The notes: a model not told the origin generated them from the sequence alone. Shown: positions 21,189 through 33,122, counted from the first letter of the stretch. The stretch: 64,000 nt of DNA from Chrysoporthe austroafricana (GCA_001051155.2 JYIP02000006.1:2790001-2854000), one strand, 5' to 3'. A program made the numbers and translations.

Positions 21189-23103
21189 TCACCATTGCAT
21201 GATCTCCGCCATCAGACTGGACTGACTTAGATCCTCCCAGCCTGAGTTACCCAAGGGCAGTCGTCGACTCGTATTACCACTGATACCGAGCGCATCAACC
21301 CATGAGCTGCTGAGCCGGCTGCGTGGGTTTGGTGCCGAGCTCCGCCGCCGGAGTCTCCCTTCTTCCTGGACTCCGTCGTTTGGCGCATCCAACTGGCTTC
21401 GCGGTAGGTCTTCCGATGAGGACCCAGAGCTCCGTCTCAGGAAGGGGAAGTTCGGATGCTTGTAGAGCGCATCCGTCGCCCAGGCACTCTGCCTTCCACC
21501 CGAGGCGTCCAGCAGCTCTGCCGACTGCGGCAAAGAAGACGATGTTCCGTATCCACTGTCTCCCGAAAGGTTCCGTGAGCCCCGGCCGACAATCTGGCCC
21601 CGGTGGCTCCTGGCCCTCCAGATCGAGTCGGGCGACTGTCGCAGCTCAACCGTCCTCTTGTATGCGTTGTCGCAGATCTGCGCGTCGACAACTCCCGGGC
21701 AGAGAGACGCTGACGATCCGACGGAGTCTTGGTACAACCACTGAAAAGGGCCCAAGGTGTCTTCCCACTCCAGAATGCCCCGGCTGAACAGGTGGACCAG
21801 ATCCGGCTCCTGGATGAGCACCATGTGTGCCCGCGTGCCACCAGTCCCGGGCGCGAAGTCCTCGAGGGCCTGCTCTACCCCTTGGTGCTGCCGCGATATG
21901 GTCTCACGGCTTGTCTCCGGCGCAGTAGGCCCAACCTCTGCGAGTCGCTCGCCCCGAGCCCCGGAGACTGTCTGCACGCCCTCGGTGTTGGCAGGCGCCC
22001 AGGAGCTCTGAGGGCGCGGGCCGCGGGGTCTCGCTCTCGGCATTTGAAGGCTGCCTGTCGACGCCGCTTGTTGTGGCCTCTGCATGAGCAGCTCTCCTCC
22101 CGTGGACGCCTCGTGCGATGCGGGTCGCTCCTGGGGCGCGGGCGCAGGACCGAAGGCGGGCTGTCCTGGCTCCCGCGTTCCCCGATGAGTATCCGATCTT
22201 CCGGCTTCATCTCGCGGCTGTGCTTCGTGTCCAGAGTGGCCGTCATTCGGCTTTGGCGGGAGGCTCCTGCTCTCCGCGATTGCGGGAAGCTGATCTTGTG
22301 CAAGCTGAGGTGGGATGGTTACGCGAAGCCCGGGCGGTCCCACGGCCGATTGGTGTTGAGTTTGAATGGGAATTTGGAGGGGAAATACGCCGCTCTGAGG
22401 ACTCGCTGGCCTGCGCGAGAGGTTGAGAGGAGGCGGGACCATGGAGGGATGCCTTGATGGGAATGGCCACCTAGCGTCATGATCCCGTGCCGGAGCTTGA
22501 TGGCTCTGTTGTGGAGCTTGATCGAGACCGCGTGAAAGATGCAACTCTCCGGAGTCAGTGATCTTCTCAACTGGCGCCTGCGTCTCACCATGTTAGTCTC
22601 GTATCCCGAGAGTGGCGCTTCAGCAAGAAACTGCCTGTGCGACAGGAGGTATCCAGTTGACTTACCTCCCGTTGACTCTCTCCAGGACCCAGCGGAGGCG
22701 CCACGCCCTGCCTCACCAGACTCCTCCGACGCTCAGGACAAAACGTCGTGCTATGCACCCTCTCCGCGGGGCTCGCCCCTGCCGACCCAAGCGAGCTGCC
22801 TCCGCCTCCCTTCTCTGCATCCGCCGCGGCTTTTGCCCAGGCACAGTACAGAACAAGGTGACAGATGGCGAAGAGCCCGACGAGGATGCCCGCCGTGACG
22901 CAGAAGCCGACGAGCACCGCCTTCGAGAGCTTGCCCCAGGTGATCAGCAGGGCGCTGCCGAGCACCAAGAGGAAGACGACAAAGGCAAAGGGCATGAAGA
23001 GGTGCGCGGTGTCGTGTACGACCCTGTGGGGCCTTGATGAACGCTGCTGCTTGCTCATCTCGAGCAGTGGGCGGAGGCATCCGGGAAGCCCGCGTCCGAA
23101 CAT
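21189..23103 (-). CDS. Two-pass membrane protein with long disordered cytosolic tail, unknown
   Basis: Exons 22666-23103 and 21189-22577 join in phase 0 over an 88-nt intron (donor GTAAGT, branch GACTAAC, acceptor CGCAG), giving about 608 aa. Residues about 33-88 hold two hydrophobic helices (HLFMPFAFVVFLLVLGSALLIT and AVLVGFCVTAGILVGLFAICHLVLYCAW). The remaining 500 residues are Pro/Ser/Arg/Gln-rich, low in predicted structure, with one more ordered stretch around HMVLIQEPDLVHLFSRGILEWEDTLGPFQWLYQ. No named family recognised. It looks like a fungal-specific plasma- or endomembrane protein with a regulatory tail. Confidence 0.65.
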
Positions 23104-23430
23104 GAGTGGCGATACTAGTTGATGTTGGCATCGACGACCGCGGATGGGATCGAAAAGATTGCTGGGTCTCTCGGAGGGCCATCTTCTTTAATCTGTGGAG
23201 GCCTCTGCTATAGATGTTCTCAAAGCCAGGCTGCATCAAAAGGCTCCCATCAGAGTCCAAGAAGGTCGCAGAAATCTGGTGGTGTTAAACAAAGCAATGT
23301 AAGACAAGTCCGGTATCACAGGCAAGAGTATCTCGAACACAAACAAGCGAGCGTGCCTGGAACTCAACTAGATGAACAATGAAGAATTGGTATTAGTGAG
23401 CATTTTTCCTAAGAACCCACCACGGGAGGT
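23104..23430. other. Intergenic, 0.33 kb
   Basis: Lies between two co-oriented minus-strand genes: 5' flank of the two-pass protein gene and 3' flank of the next. Nothing recognised. Confidence 0.5.
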
Positions 23431-24588
23431 TCATCCCCATTGTGGTCTATCGTGAGGCAGCCACCTCTCATCCGCCTCCAGCTCATGGATATCCTCCAAA
23501 GACTCCCGGGCATAGAGATGATGAGCTACTTCAGGGCGCTGGAGGTGGCCCCAATTACTGAACGATACCGGTGTCGCCGGTAACTCTACTGGTGTGCGAT
23601 TAATCAACGAAGGCACCCAGCTAAGCAATGACGTTCGCTTCCTTTTGGGTGTTTGGTACGGTTCCTTCGGAGGCAGTGGAGGCGGCGGGGGCGAGGGCTC
23701 GGCGGCAGAGATGCTCCGGGCAGCCAGTGTGCCGGTAGACCTGCTCTGGATGGGGAGGGTCGTCTTGGTTGACCTGCTCTGGATGCCGAGTTGCCTGCGT
23801 GACCCTGTGGAGCTTGCGGTGCGTGCTGATCGTCTCCTTCTGACCAGTGCAAACGCGATGATTCCTCCGATACACGCAACGCCGCCAGCCGCCGACCCGG
23901 CCGCGATCTCAATTGTCCGGTCTTTGTTGCCGGAAGAGCCTGATGACGAGGCGCCTGAGGTAGACGTCGACGTGGGTTGTGTGGTATCTGTGGTCTGTGT
24001 CGCCATGACCAGCCCAGCGTCAGTGCCAGTCGCAGTGCTGACCGTCAACGTGCCCGTCGGTGATGGGGACAAGGTGGCGGTTTCCAGCACGGTGCTCTGC
24101 GTGCTGAGAACACACGTCGAGCTTCCGCTGCAGGTATAGCCGAACGGGCAGCACCCATCTCCGCAGGTCGGCAGCTCTCCCGTCAGGTTTGTCGTGTGGA
24201 CTGAGGTTTTAGGAAATGCCGTGGCATTGAGCGAGGATATGCTGCAGGTTATGGGCTCGATGGAGGAGCAGTCCAGGCCGTCCGGACAGCAGAGCACGGT
24301 TGTGTTGTCGGCCAGGGCATTGCAGGAGTCGCCGGTCGGGCAGCAGAAGTCGCTTGGCAGGCCGTTGCCGCATTGAAAATAGTCGGTCGGGCACGTATCT
24401 GAAGATGCTCGGCGCGAATGCCTGAGGGGCGAGCCGGGGCCGTGGCGTCGTTGAGTGACGTCGCTCTGGAGGTCTCTCACACTGGTCGCGGTCGAGCCGA
24501 TATCCGTAGTCTCCGCTGCAAGGACCAGAGGGAAGGAGAATATGCAGATCAAGAGCAGAAGAGCAAGGTGGTGATTACGTGAATGCAT
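23431..24588 (-). CDS. Cysteine-rich single-pass membrane protein
   Basis: One exon. I start at 24588 (MHSRNHHLALLLLICIFSFPLVLAAET), which gives a signal peptide and 385 aa; an upstream in-frame ATG at 24735 would bury it. The ectodomain has clustered cysteines in paired CC units (CPTDYFQCGNGLPSDFCCPTGDSC, VLCCPDGLDCSS, CGDGCCPFGYTCSGSSTC) and N-glycosylation sites. A Ser/Thr-rich mucin-like stalk, a transmembrane helix (AAGSAAGGVACIGGIIAFALV) and stop-transfer RRRR follow. The cytosolic tail has a polyproline stretch PSPPPPPLPPKEP. The layout resembles fungal wall-anchored sensors (Mid2/WSC-like in design), but the cysteine pattern is closer to granulin-like repeats. Function is inferred only. 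Confidence 0.7.
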   Translation of the reverse strand: MHSRNHHLALLLLICIFSFPLVLAAETTDIGSTATSVRDLQSDVTQRRHGPGSPLRHSRRASSDTCPTDYFQCGNGLPSDFCCPTGDSCNALADNTTVLCCPDGLDCSSIEPITCSISSLNATAFPKTSVHTTNLTGELPTCGDGCCPFGYTCSGSSTCVLSTQSTVLETATLSPSPTGTLTVSTATGTDAGLVMATQTTDTTQPTSTSTSGASSSGSSGNKDRTIEIAAGSAAGGVACIGGIIAFALVRRRRSARTASSTGSRRQLGIQSRSTKTTLPIQSRSTGTLAARSISAAEPSPPPPPLPPKEPYQTPKRKRTSLLSWVPSLINRTPVELPATPVSFSNWGHLQRPEVAHHLYARESLEDIHELEADERWLPHDRPQWG

Positions 24589-25000
24589 TGAGGCTACATC
24601 GTCTGGTCGGGACAGATGCAGGCAGACGTCGATCAACCGCGGGCACGGATGATACCAGCGCGAACGAGGGTCCGAGAGCGAACGAAAGGAAGATGAAACA
24701 TAAAAGTAGGAGAAACAGGACAAGAAACGAGACAAGCGCGGGAGAGAGAAGAGATGAACCGCGCGAGGTGCAGGAGGGGGGGCCGTCCAGCCTTACGAGG
24801 CTCACATGAGGCTAGGCTGCCGTTAGCGAAGGCCACTATTCGATGCTGTGAGCCCTCTGGGCCGTCCTGGCCACTTGGCAGGATGGGGGAGGGGACGTCA
24901 AAGCACACGGGCTCAGGGCCTTGGAATCTGACGGTCCGAGGGTCGCTCGACGGTCATCCATCAGAAGCGGATTCCTGGCGGCCAACAGTCGAGGACAGGG

Positions 25001-25056
25001 CGAGGCCCTGGGAGGGTCGAAAGCGAGGCCCTGGGAGGGTCGAAACCGAGGCCCTT
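25001..25056 (+). repeat. 23-bp direct tandem repeat, 2.4 copies
   Basis: CGAGGCCCTGGGAGGGTCGA plus three bases occurs at 25001 and 25024, with a partial third copy at 25047. Copies differ only in the last base. Confidence 0.8.
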
Positions 25057-26620
25057 CCTCTCGTCACCGCTGATCGCCTGGACTGCCGCGGCACGGACCT
25101 GCCGTTGGGCCTTGGTCTGCCTGAGGATCAGGGCGTTGCTGGCACCCTGCTGTATCAGCTATCAGGTATCAGCTCCCGGAGAAGAGAGGCGCGGTCCCGG
25201 TTCGCGAGAGCGCTCAGGGCGGCACAGCGGAAGAGACTGTCAGCGCGCGGGCGTGGACGGCTGTACCGCTGCAGCGCTGTGCATGGCAGTGGCGCCTGCG
25301 CCTACGACCAGGGCCAGGGACGTTTTTGGTGGGGGGGCACCGCGCTTATTCGCGCGATGGAACTAAATCGGTCTTCCTTCACAGCCATGGGCCCGTGGGG
25401 CCGCTCCAACGGGCCGACCATCGATTCTAATTCGGGATGGATGGCGGGGGGCTTCCGCCGGTCGCCGGATTTAGCCCGGCCGTGCTATCTATGCACAGGG
25501 CGTAAACAAATCGAAATAGATCGGGTCAGAAGCATCCGATGGCGTTGGCCACAGGATCATGAGAGACGCGAAGCCACCTGCAGTCAGTTGACTCGCGGGT
25601 GTCAGAAACGTAAATCCCTTGCATGAGATAGAAAATATATTTCGGGCGAGGATCCCACCCGCCCCGGCTTTTGGTTGGTATGGCGCCGCGCGGCACGATG
25701 GAGAGCAGGCTTGACTCGGTCTCGGTTCGATCGAGAGAATGCGAGATGCAGATGAGGGAGGTGAAGAGTGAAGAAAGAAGCAGAATCTCAGCCAACAACG
25801 CGGCTGGACACTGGCCTCAGCTCTGCGAAGAGGTGATTACTGTGTTGTTTCCAGGGCCTCACCCTCAGTGAGGGCCGCTCCTTCAACATCACAGTAACAG
25901 TGCCCTTGTCCTTGTCTGCCGCGAGGCGAGAAATCCGAAGAGGGGATCACCTCGTTGCTCCCAAAGCCCAAGACGAAACGTCCTGCGAATGTGCGATGCA
26001 GTATTTCGAACGTCAAGCGTGCCTGTGCTTTGGGAGCGTGACGATCCCTAACTATATTAGCACGGAGCGTAGTGGAAGTCTGTTAGCCGAAGACCTCTTC
26101 ATCAGTTAAGCTCGCCAGCCTGCTGCCAGCCAATCAGGAAACGGCAGCGCGGACCGCACCACAGGCACCACATCACTGCCGTTCACCTGTATTTGTTCTG
26201 CACACTAGCACCAACAGGAGGCTCTATACACAAAGTAGGGCTCCATGGGCAAATAACGCAGCCATGAAAAAGGTCGTGCAATCTGTTGGGTGGAGACACA
26301 GCGGCGAACAATGACGGAGTAGAGGCTCCCTGAGAAGCACGCGTCGATCGTTTGTGAGGATCATATAATTAATATACGAGCCGACTTTTTGCAATTACTT
26401 TGTTGCGTCGCTGCGCATTCTATTTCCACTGTTCGGTTACTAAGTTCGGCTATGCGCTCCTGTTACGTTCCGTTGCACGCCCTTCGCCCAGTAGCAGTGT
26501 AGCTCTTAATAGGCATTCTCTCTTTGTTTCCTTTTTCTTTTCTTTTTTTTTCCCTTTTCCTTCTTCTTGAGGGAGGTAAGGCGGCGCTCAAAAGGGTGGG
26601 CGCATGGGAATCTTGGAAGC

Positions 26621-26636
26621 ATATATATATATATAT
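26621..26636. repeat. (AT)8 microsatellite
   Basis: Sixteen bases of alternating A and T. Confidence 0.9.
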
Positions 26637-27276
26637 GCGAACTGGTCTTCCGTCCTGGGCCAGCTGTCCGGGCAGGGCGGGACCGGACGTACAACACAGC
26701 TACAAGCCCAGCTCTCCTGCTTATGAGCAGTAGTACCTACCTAGGTAAATATAGACCTCTTTGATAGCCAGTACCTGCCTGGGCGATTGAGTGCGAGAAT
26801 CAGCGAGGAGTATATACAAGCAAGCGGCAGCCTCGCCTTACACTTCACGTCCCATGCCATCCTGCCTACTCATTTCGCCTCCCAGGTGTGCTCCGGTTAT
26901 CTGGTCTCAAACTTCCTGATCATCTCACTTTTTCTGCTCGAAAGATGGGAATAGGACAATCGGGTTACCGCGCTTTACCGAGACAAATACTAAGGGCGCG
27001 GAGTCGAACTTGGCTCGCCTACAGGCGAATCCTATCTCCGTATCCCAGGACTATGCTGATTCTACAGCGAAGGAAGGAAAGAGTCGGCTCTGGCAGTAAT
27101 ATGGAATCAGTGAGCGTTTCTTCTCGCTTCATCCTCTGCGCCGGGGCCCCGGTGCTCTGTTTACCTTTCGTGCTTTAGTTGTTGCTAACCTCTACACTCG
27201 GGTCCGTTAGTTTTATCTGCTTTCGGTTCCCGAAGACAGGTTAGGAGTCTCTAGGAAAAGTCTGTGGTGATAGATT

Positions 27277-28129
27277 TTACGTGAATAAGGCAATGGACAT
27301 GTCATGTATTGGAATTTCCTGAAGTTCTTTGTGGGCACGTCGATTCAGTCTAGACCGGTCTGGGGTGAGGAGGAGTACCACGAGGCGCAAGGACTCACAA
27401 CCGTCTCGGTTGTGAATTCCTCGTAGAAGTCCCTCATTGCTGTCACTCAAGAACACATTCTTTATGAGATGGTCATCCACAATGGGCAGCAGCTCCTCTT
27501 TGCTCAACGCTAGGGGCCCAATTGGTCCTGCTGATAGCGGTTCTGTGGCTGTAATCACCAAGGTTAGCTTCTTTTCCCCGCGCTCTATCCGTAGTACTTG
27601 TCAGTATTGGCTAGAATTTGTTCGATACATCGGTAAAGAGCTTAAGCAAGAGTGTGAGTTTAAACAAGATAACGAATACGAGAGTCGCAGCGACCTGCCA
27701 AGATAGAGAGAAGCTCTTCCGCACGCTCTGGGAGCGCTCTAGCGATATCCCAGTATTGCCGCAGAACCGGGTCACAGTACATATATCTCTGGTTGTAAGC
27801 CTAATATTCCAGGAAAGATTAAGTGGCGCGACTTTCGCCCGTACCTACTGTCCGATCCAGATAAGCCTGGGAGGCACCAGCTGTTCGCCGATTCTGTAAG
27901 CAAGTGCGATTCTTCGTAGACACGTCACAAAGATGAAGTCAGAGTACTGATTGTTCCACAGAGAATAGAAGATCCGTAAGGCTGCGGCATTGACCAGAAA
28001 TTGTGAGCGGAGGCCGGTCCTGTTTTGACAGACTGACAGGGGATCCAAATTGATACGAATAGCTATTGGACCAGCCAAACGTGATGGGATTGTGTTGTTT
28101 AAAAGGAAAAGCCGAGCTGAAGGATACAA
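27277..28129 (-). pseudogene. Possible decayed coding sequence, family unknown
   Basis: Several minus-strand fragments read like ordinary protein but lie in different frames, broken by stops. They are RIALAYRIGEQLVPPRLIWIG (around 27850-27910), YCDPVLRQYWDIARALPERA then EELLSILAG (27690-27790), CIEQILANTDKYYG (around 27590-27640), and an ORF 27277-27561 with KEELLPIVDDHLIKNVF and NEGLLRGIHNRDGCESLRLV. I could not join them with good splice sites. It may be a degenerate gene or a multi-exon gene I could not resolve. Confidence 0.25.
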
Positions 28130-28345
28130 AAAGCAAGTTAAGCAAGTACTTAAATAAACACATTCCTACGATGCGCCAAACAACGGATCCACGCCTGCAA
28201 GAACCCTATATGAAAATGCAAATCATCCCACCATACCGACTATAACACCTGCCGTTGCCGTTCCATGGTCCATGCCGAAATATCTCGTTCTGAACTTGTA
28301 TTCGTTGTGCAGCTTCGGGCTTCGGTGGTATTCATGAACTATACC

Positions 28346-28976
28346 TCAGCCCAAGTGCTGCTTTCCCCAGTTGACCATCTGTTGTGTGACGGTGTTACAG
28401 CTGAAGCTCGCGTGGTTGTAGGTTTTGCCGTTCATGATAGTTTTCACTGTCTCTTTATTAGCTTCCCTCGGAATCCAAATCTGTTGTGGTGAAAGACTTA
28501 CGCTGAGTCTCAACGTCAGCCTGAGTAATATCTGCCGCAAGTTGACCGATATAAGTGATCTTTTGTCCGTCGAGCTTCTGGTAATTCTGTGCATAAGGCG
28601 AGATTGCGGCTCCGTCACCATTAGGCTTCTTGAGCCAGGTCTTGTCCGAGAACTCCAGTCCGTACTCCTTCTTCGATGACCTGGTGCCAACAATGACATC
28701 GGCGTGCTGACCACCCATATCCTTGATCATCTGGTTGAGGTTGCTGTGGTCAACACCGGCTCTGTTGTCATACACAGCAGCGGTGGTGTCCAGGCGCTGC
28801 CACATGTGGAGCCTGTTGGCGTCCGCGCCTGAAGGCAGAGAAACCGCGTCGGTACGGGCTTCAATGACATGCACCGCGGGGGTTTCCCCAGTAGGAAGAG
28901 CAAAGGCGAGGCTTGCCAGGTTGGCGAGGACGAAAACGAAGTTCGAGAGCTGCATTTTGAGAGACTGGAAGGCCAC
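28346..28976 (-). CDS. Small secreted protein, unknown
   Basis: Two exons, 28502-28976 and 28346-28446, give about 191 aa. The intron is 55 nt (donor GTAAGT, branch GCTAATA, acceptor ACAG); an alternative acceptor 15 nt earlier also keeps frame. A signal peptide is evident (MQLSNFVFVLANLASLAFA, reached from ATG at 28955 or the upstream ATG at 28976). The mature protein contains MWQRLDTTAAVYDNRAGVDHSNLNQMIKDMGGQHADVIVG and ends NTVTQQMVNWGKQHLG. It has a single cysteine, so it is not a disulfide-rich effector. Probably exported; no family recognised. Confidence 0.65.
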
Positions 28977-30045
28977 CTGGGCAGAATAGTGATAAGTAGT
29001 TTGAGAATTATGTGTGAATTGGAATAAGAAGTGAAGATGGAATGATGAAGCAGCAACCTTTCCAAACGTTGAGGTATCATCGCTTTATAATTCCCATCGT
29101 CGTTCATCGCGTCCACTGTTCAGGCGAACTCAAGCGCGCGAACCCGTTGCAACCCATAATGGCCCATCTCGAGGCTCAAGGTATGGCCACTCGCCCAGGC
29201 CGTATCACGGCCAGCCTTCATTCTAGCCTCGTGGCCATCAGCCCTTGTACAATCTTAGAGAAATAAGTGCGGGATGAGGCTTACCTAAGTGAGGCACGTA
29301 AATATCTGAAGGGGTCTAATGAACGGGTCTGGTCTCGAGCCTCGTTCAGCACTAGTTCGATGGCCATTTAGAGTTCTTGGCACTAATGAGCCCTCGGCCT
29401 TGGCGAGTACACCTCTGCACGGATTTGGAAGTAAGCTTGCGAACTGCCTTACCTGGCCCCGGGCTTCCTGGAAAGAGAGAGATTCCCAGGGCGAATCATA
29501 TAGGAAACCATAGTTTACAGATTGAGGAATGTTCCTGTACAGTCAAGATGTATGCTCAGTCTCTGAGCCACCATTCGAATATGACCGCTGGCGACATTGA
29601 GAGCTACGGTTCCGTTGGCAAAACGGCCAAACCAGGTAAGGGTAAAAGGGTAAATGGTGTTTTGCTACAGTGATCACCGCCCGACAAACGACACTTGAAC
29701 CGCATAAACTCAAACTAGCGACTACTTCATAGTGTCTCCTGCTGAGTCGATGGCCTCTTGAGAAGTAGGGCTGAGGTGTATTTGAATAGAGTTCGAAGCA
29801 GACTAGTCCCGAGACCCGGGGGCTGACATTTGATTTCGCCGCTATCTTCGTCGCAGCGCCACGTTCCTTCGTAGAAAGCCTGACCCAATGGTCATGCAAA
29901 CTCGATGTACTGTACCTGAGCCTCCTGTCAGATGAACAGTGGCAGTACCGAAAACCGACCCTCGAGGATTTCAACAGGTCCTGGCGACAGCGTGAAACAT
30001 GACATCTTATGAGGCCGCTACGCTAAAAATGGGCTGCATCTTTGG

Positions 30046-30048
<3 letters not shown>

Positions 30049-30078
<30 letters not shown>
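30049..30078. repeat. (GT)15 microsatellite
   Basis: Thirty bases of alternating G and T. Confidence 0.9.
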
Positions 30079-30080
<2 letters not shown>

Positions 30081-30235
30081 AGAAACTCAATCTATCCTTT
30101 TTCAGAAGTATAATTAACATATTAAGATCCTTCATCACATCGGCACTATAATAACTTGGTAGATATATCGTAGGGCTATTGGGTAGGACTTACTATTTCT
30201 GCATTAGCCGCTCCAAGAACCTATACAGTCGCTGA

Positions 30236-30287
30236 GACCCAAGAGCTGCGTATGCTTAATTTCAGATGCTGGCGCCCTTACGTCAGC
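30236..30287 (+). repeat. 52-bp direct repeat, copy 1
   Basis: Starts GACCCAAGAGCTG and ends ACGTCAGC. It matches 30331-30382 in about 44 of 52 positions, and most differences are C/T or G/A transitions. Confidence 0.75.
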
Positions 30288-30330
30288 CACTTCTTCACTG
30301 TGTGTGACCATCGGGACTAGGGCTTACTTA

Positions 30331-30382
30331 GACCCAAGAGCTGTATATGCATAATTTCAGACGCCGGAGTCCTCACGTCAGC
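30331..30382 (+). repeat. 52-bp direct repeat, copy 2
   Basis: Second copy, 95 bp downstream of the first in the same orientation. The transition bias between copies fits repeat-induced point mutation but the sample is tiny. Confidence 0.75.
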
Positions 30383-30646
30383 GAAAACCACTTTGAATAA
30401 CTACGCTGAGCCACAGCGGCCTGACCTTCAAGGCCTTGATGCAAATTAATTCCTTCAGTTCTGTGATTCAATTGCATCAGGCAGATGCGTTGTTGAACGC
30501 ACGACCGTCTCGAGGCAACCATCACGTTTTCTGAACACTTAAAAGTTTACATTTTTGACCTCCAACATCTTTTTATCTTGCCTTCATTATTCATCCTTTT
30601 CAGCTTCTCAGTCATTACACGGATATCGCACTAGTCAAAGTTCAAT

Positions 30647-31931
30647 ATGGGTTCGAAGGCTAACGTTACCATGCGGATCGAGGAATATGAGGGCTACGCA
30701 AGACTGGACCGTGTGCACTCTAGTATTGAGATCGTCGAAGAGAGGCTGAACGACGGTCTCTTCACCAAAGGTATCATCGCGAGCTTCCAAGCCACGCCAT
30801 CACCGATTTTTAACAATAGGTTTGCAGATAAAGTTCTGGAGAGGTATAGTAAACAAGTATATCTCGATATCGACGACGACGAATATCCAGAGGCGCTGCA
30901 GAATATCAAGAGTTGCTTTACATCCCTTAGAGACTCATCAAGCAGTACGTGAGGACTATGCCGTCTCTTTTGACTTTCGCTCATCTGACCTGATTCCTTT
31001 GGATTCAGATCTCTCACAAGCCAAGCTTGAGGAATTTTTGTCTAGGGCACTTGCTGCCCTTGAGATTCCCAAGGGGCCGGACGCCACCACCATGCTGGCT
31101 AAGATAATCAACTGGCACTCGGCCTACCCTTTCCCCATCCAGTACGAGGGTGGAGATGAAACATCACCTGCCATCGACGAGGCAGCATTCATCCGTGCTG
31201 TGGCCTTATTGACCCTCGAGCCACGACCATACGGCGCTCCAGTCCTCACGGAGCCAGCATCACACAGTACTGTGGGAGTCTCTACTCCCGAGAATCCTGA
31301 TTTCAGCCTTGATCTTGTTACGCAGCGCGGCAAAGACGCGAATGACTTCCGCCGGTGGCTTTTCCGAAGCCTAGCAGTTCCGAAGCCCGAACCCAGTAGC
31401 TCTTCACCGGTACATCTCCCAGTGCCGCGGTTGGCTGTTCAGCCTCATGCCGATAGTGGCAAGGTCTGGTATGTGGCAGAGGAGGACGAGCGCTGTACGG
31501 ACGTGCTGGATATCCTTGCAGAGACCGTTCCTGGCTGCAGGCGTCCGATGCCGCGCCCGCTACGTGCCGCGTTCGAGCTGGCGCTGCCGATACTACCTCA
31601 GCATGAGCTGGGTCTCCATGAGCTCTACGTTCCGGCTGAGACGCTCAACGCCTTCACAGGGGTGCTGGCTGCTGAGGCCAAGTCTTCTGAGCAGGAGGAA
31701 AAGAATTCGGCTTCAGCAGGAGGGGGCAAGCTGTCGGGTTTCGAGGATCTCGCTGGACGTGTTGCTGCAGGGCTCAGCCAACCTTCCGGTGAGGAAAAAA
31801 TTGGGTTCTGCTGGGAAGAGTTCGACCAAACCTTCGGCGCTGAAGGCTGTACAGTCAGATTTCCCACTCCTTTGCAAGACATGAATTTTTTTTCTGACCA
31901 GAATACAGGCATCTATCGCCATAAAACTTGA
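30647..31931 (+). CDS. Uncharacterised two-exon protein
   Basis: Exons 30647-30944 and 31009-31931 join over a 64-nt intron (donor GTACGT, branch CTGACC, acceptor TCAG), giving about 406 aa. It starts MGSKANVTMRIEEYEGYARLD. The middle contains AKLEEFLSRALAALEIPKGPDATTMLAKIINWHSAYPFPIQ, then AAFIRAVALLTLEPRPYGAP. This is weakly reminiscent of the helical region that precedes the TLD domain in fungal Rtc5-like proteins, but no TLD domain follows. The C-terminal part includes KIGFCWEEFDQTFGAEG. No signal peptide or membrane helix. Real gene likely; function unknown. Confidence 0.65.
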
Positions 31932-33122
31932 CCAGATCTATTCCAGCTTCAAGAACCCCGTCACGACCAATGGGCGTACCTAAGGACTGCCTTGACTATC
32001 CACTTATCCCAGCTATATCTGAGGCAGTTCGGAGATCCCAAAACACAGAGTCAGATTCGTCATCGGAGCTGATCTATCTTATTAAAGGAGAGGGATAGCG
32101 GCATAGGTTTTCGCGGGGGTCGTCAGTGGAATCTAGCCCGAAACACGTGTCCCTACGATCCTCTGTGCTTAAAACTATGCTCTCATTACGATACGAAGCT
32201 ATATCGATCAGAAGCTCAAGACATGCATGAAATAAACATAGACTCGCATTGCTCAAACGTTTCTGCTTGTATTATTTCTCTCTGCGACGTCTGTGGCACC
32301 GTAAAAGAGGCAACGCTTACCATACTCGACGATGACTGGGCTGCTTTCCCCGCCAACCCCGAGACTATCTTTTCACCACAGGCACTGACGGTGTTGGCAT
32401 TTCGGATTGCTTGTTAAAGTTCGGTGCGACTTCCGTTATCCTCTGTGCCTGCGGGACCCCGGCGTTTCTCTGCTCATCATCCTCCACGTTGCATGAAGAG
32501 TAAGACGGGAGGAACGCGCCAAACTTAAACCTGACAATTGGGATGCGGATCTGAATGAATGAGGCATCAATGCCCACCCACTATCTGAAGTACCAGGCAT
32601 TCCTTGTTGGAGAGGACCAGACGCATGTCCAATAAGAGTCCTTCGTGATTCGAACTCAGACCAGTGCACGCTGGAGAATGAACCCTACTGGGAACATTCC
32701 CGTACAGTCGAGAATAGAAATACAACAACAGCCTCGGGACAGCTGTGCTCAGTACAATATACCAACCTTTCAAGAAGAAGCGTGAAGGAAATGCCCGTCA
32801 CGGTCTGAAACAAACACCACCCCCCCAAAAAAAACTAACGGTGAGAAAAAAATCACACTATCGATCCCCGTTGTAAATGGGCTCTAAGGAATGAAAAAGA
32901 GATGTGGTCAGTCTCTAAGATCATTGCAAAGTCCAATGAATAGCTGTTCCCTGTCCTCCATCTGCAGTGGAGTTCGTCAGTTTGCATTGGGCTATACTCC
33001 ATATGCTTCAGATAGCGTATCCACTTCGCAAATATAGTGCTTTCCGTGCCCTAGTATACAGATACAGATATTGGCTCAACAGACGCTGAGCCTAGCCGTC
33101 TGCCTCAATCGGCCGGCCAGTC
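31932..33122. other. Intergenic, 1.2 kb
   Basis: 3' flanks of the unknown gene and of convergent uL4m. A short C/A homopolymer run lies near 32820-32836. Nothing else recognised. Confidence 0.5.

Larger units (their letters stand above)
24589..27276. other. Gene-poor stretch, 2.7 kb
   Basis: Contains the promoter of the cysteine-rich gene, a 23-bp tandem duplication at 25001-25056, a T-rich tract near 26525-26570 and an AT dinucleotide tract at 26621-26636. A 290-codon frame at 24754-25626 has no domain and a composition like its surroundings, so I do not call it. Confidence 0.5.
28977..30646. other. Intergenic, 1.7 kb, with two repeat elements
   Basis: Contains a GT microsatellite (30049-30078) and a pair of 52-bp direct repeats (30236-30287 and 30331-30382). 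No gene recognised. Confidence 0.5.

Noticed and set aside
24754..25626. 290-codon plus-strand frame
   Set aside because: No domain, Arg/Gly-rich composition like the surrounding GC-rich DNA, crosses a 23-bp tandem duplication, and starts within the promoter region of the divergent cysteine-rich gene.
32640..32700. B-box-like GAGTTCGAATC on the minus strand
   Set aside because: No pairing acceptor stem and the upstream anticodon-like hairpin has the wrong loop size, so not a tRNA.
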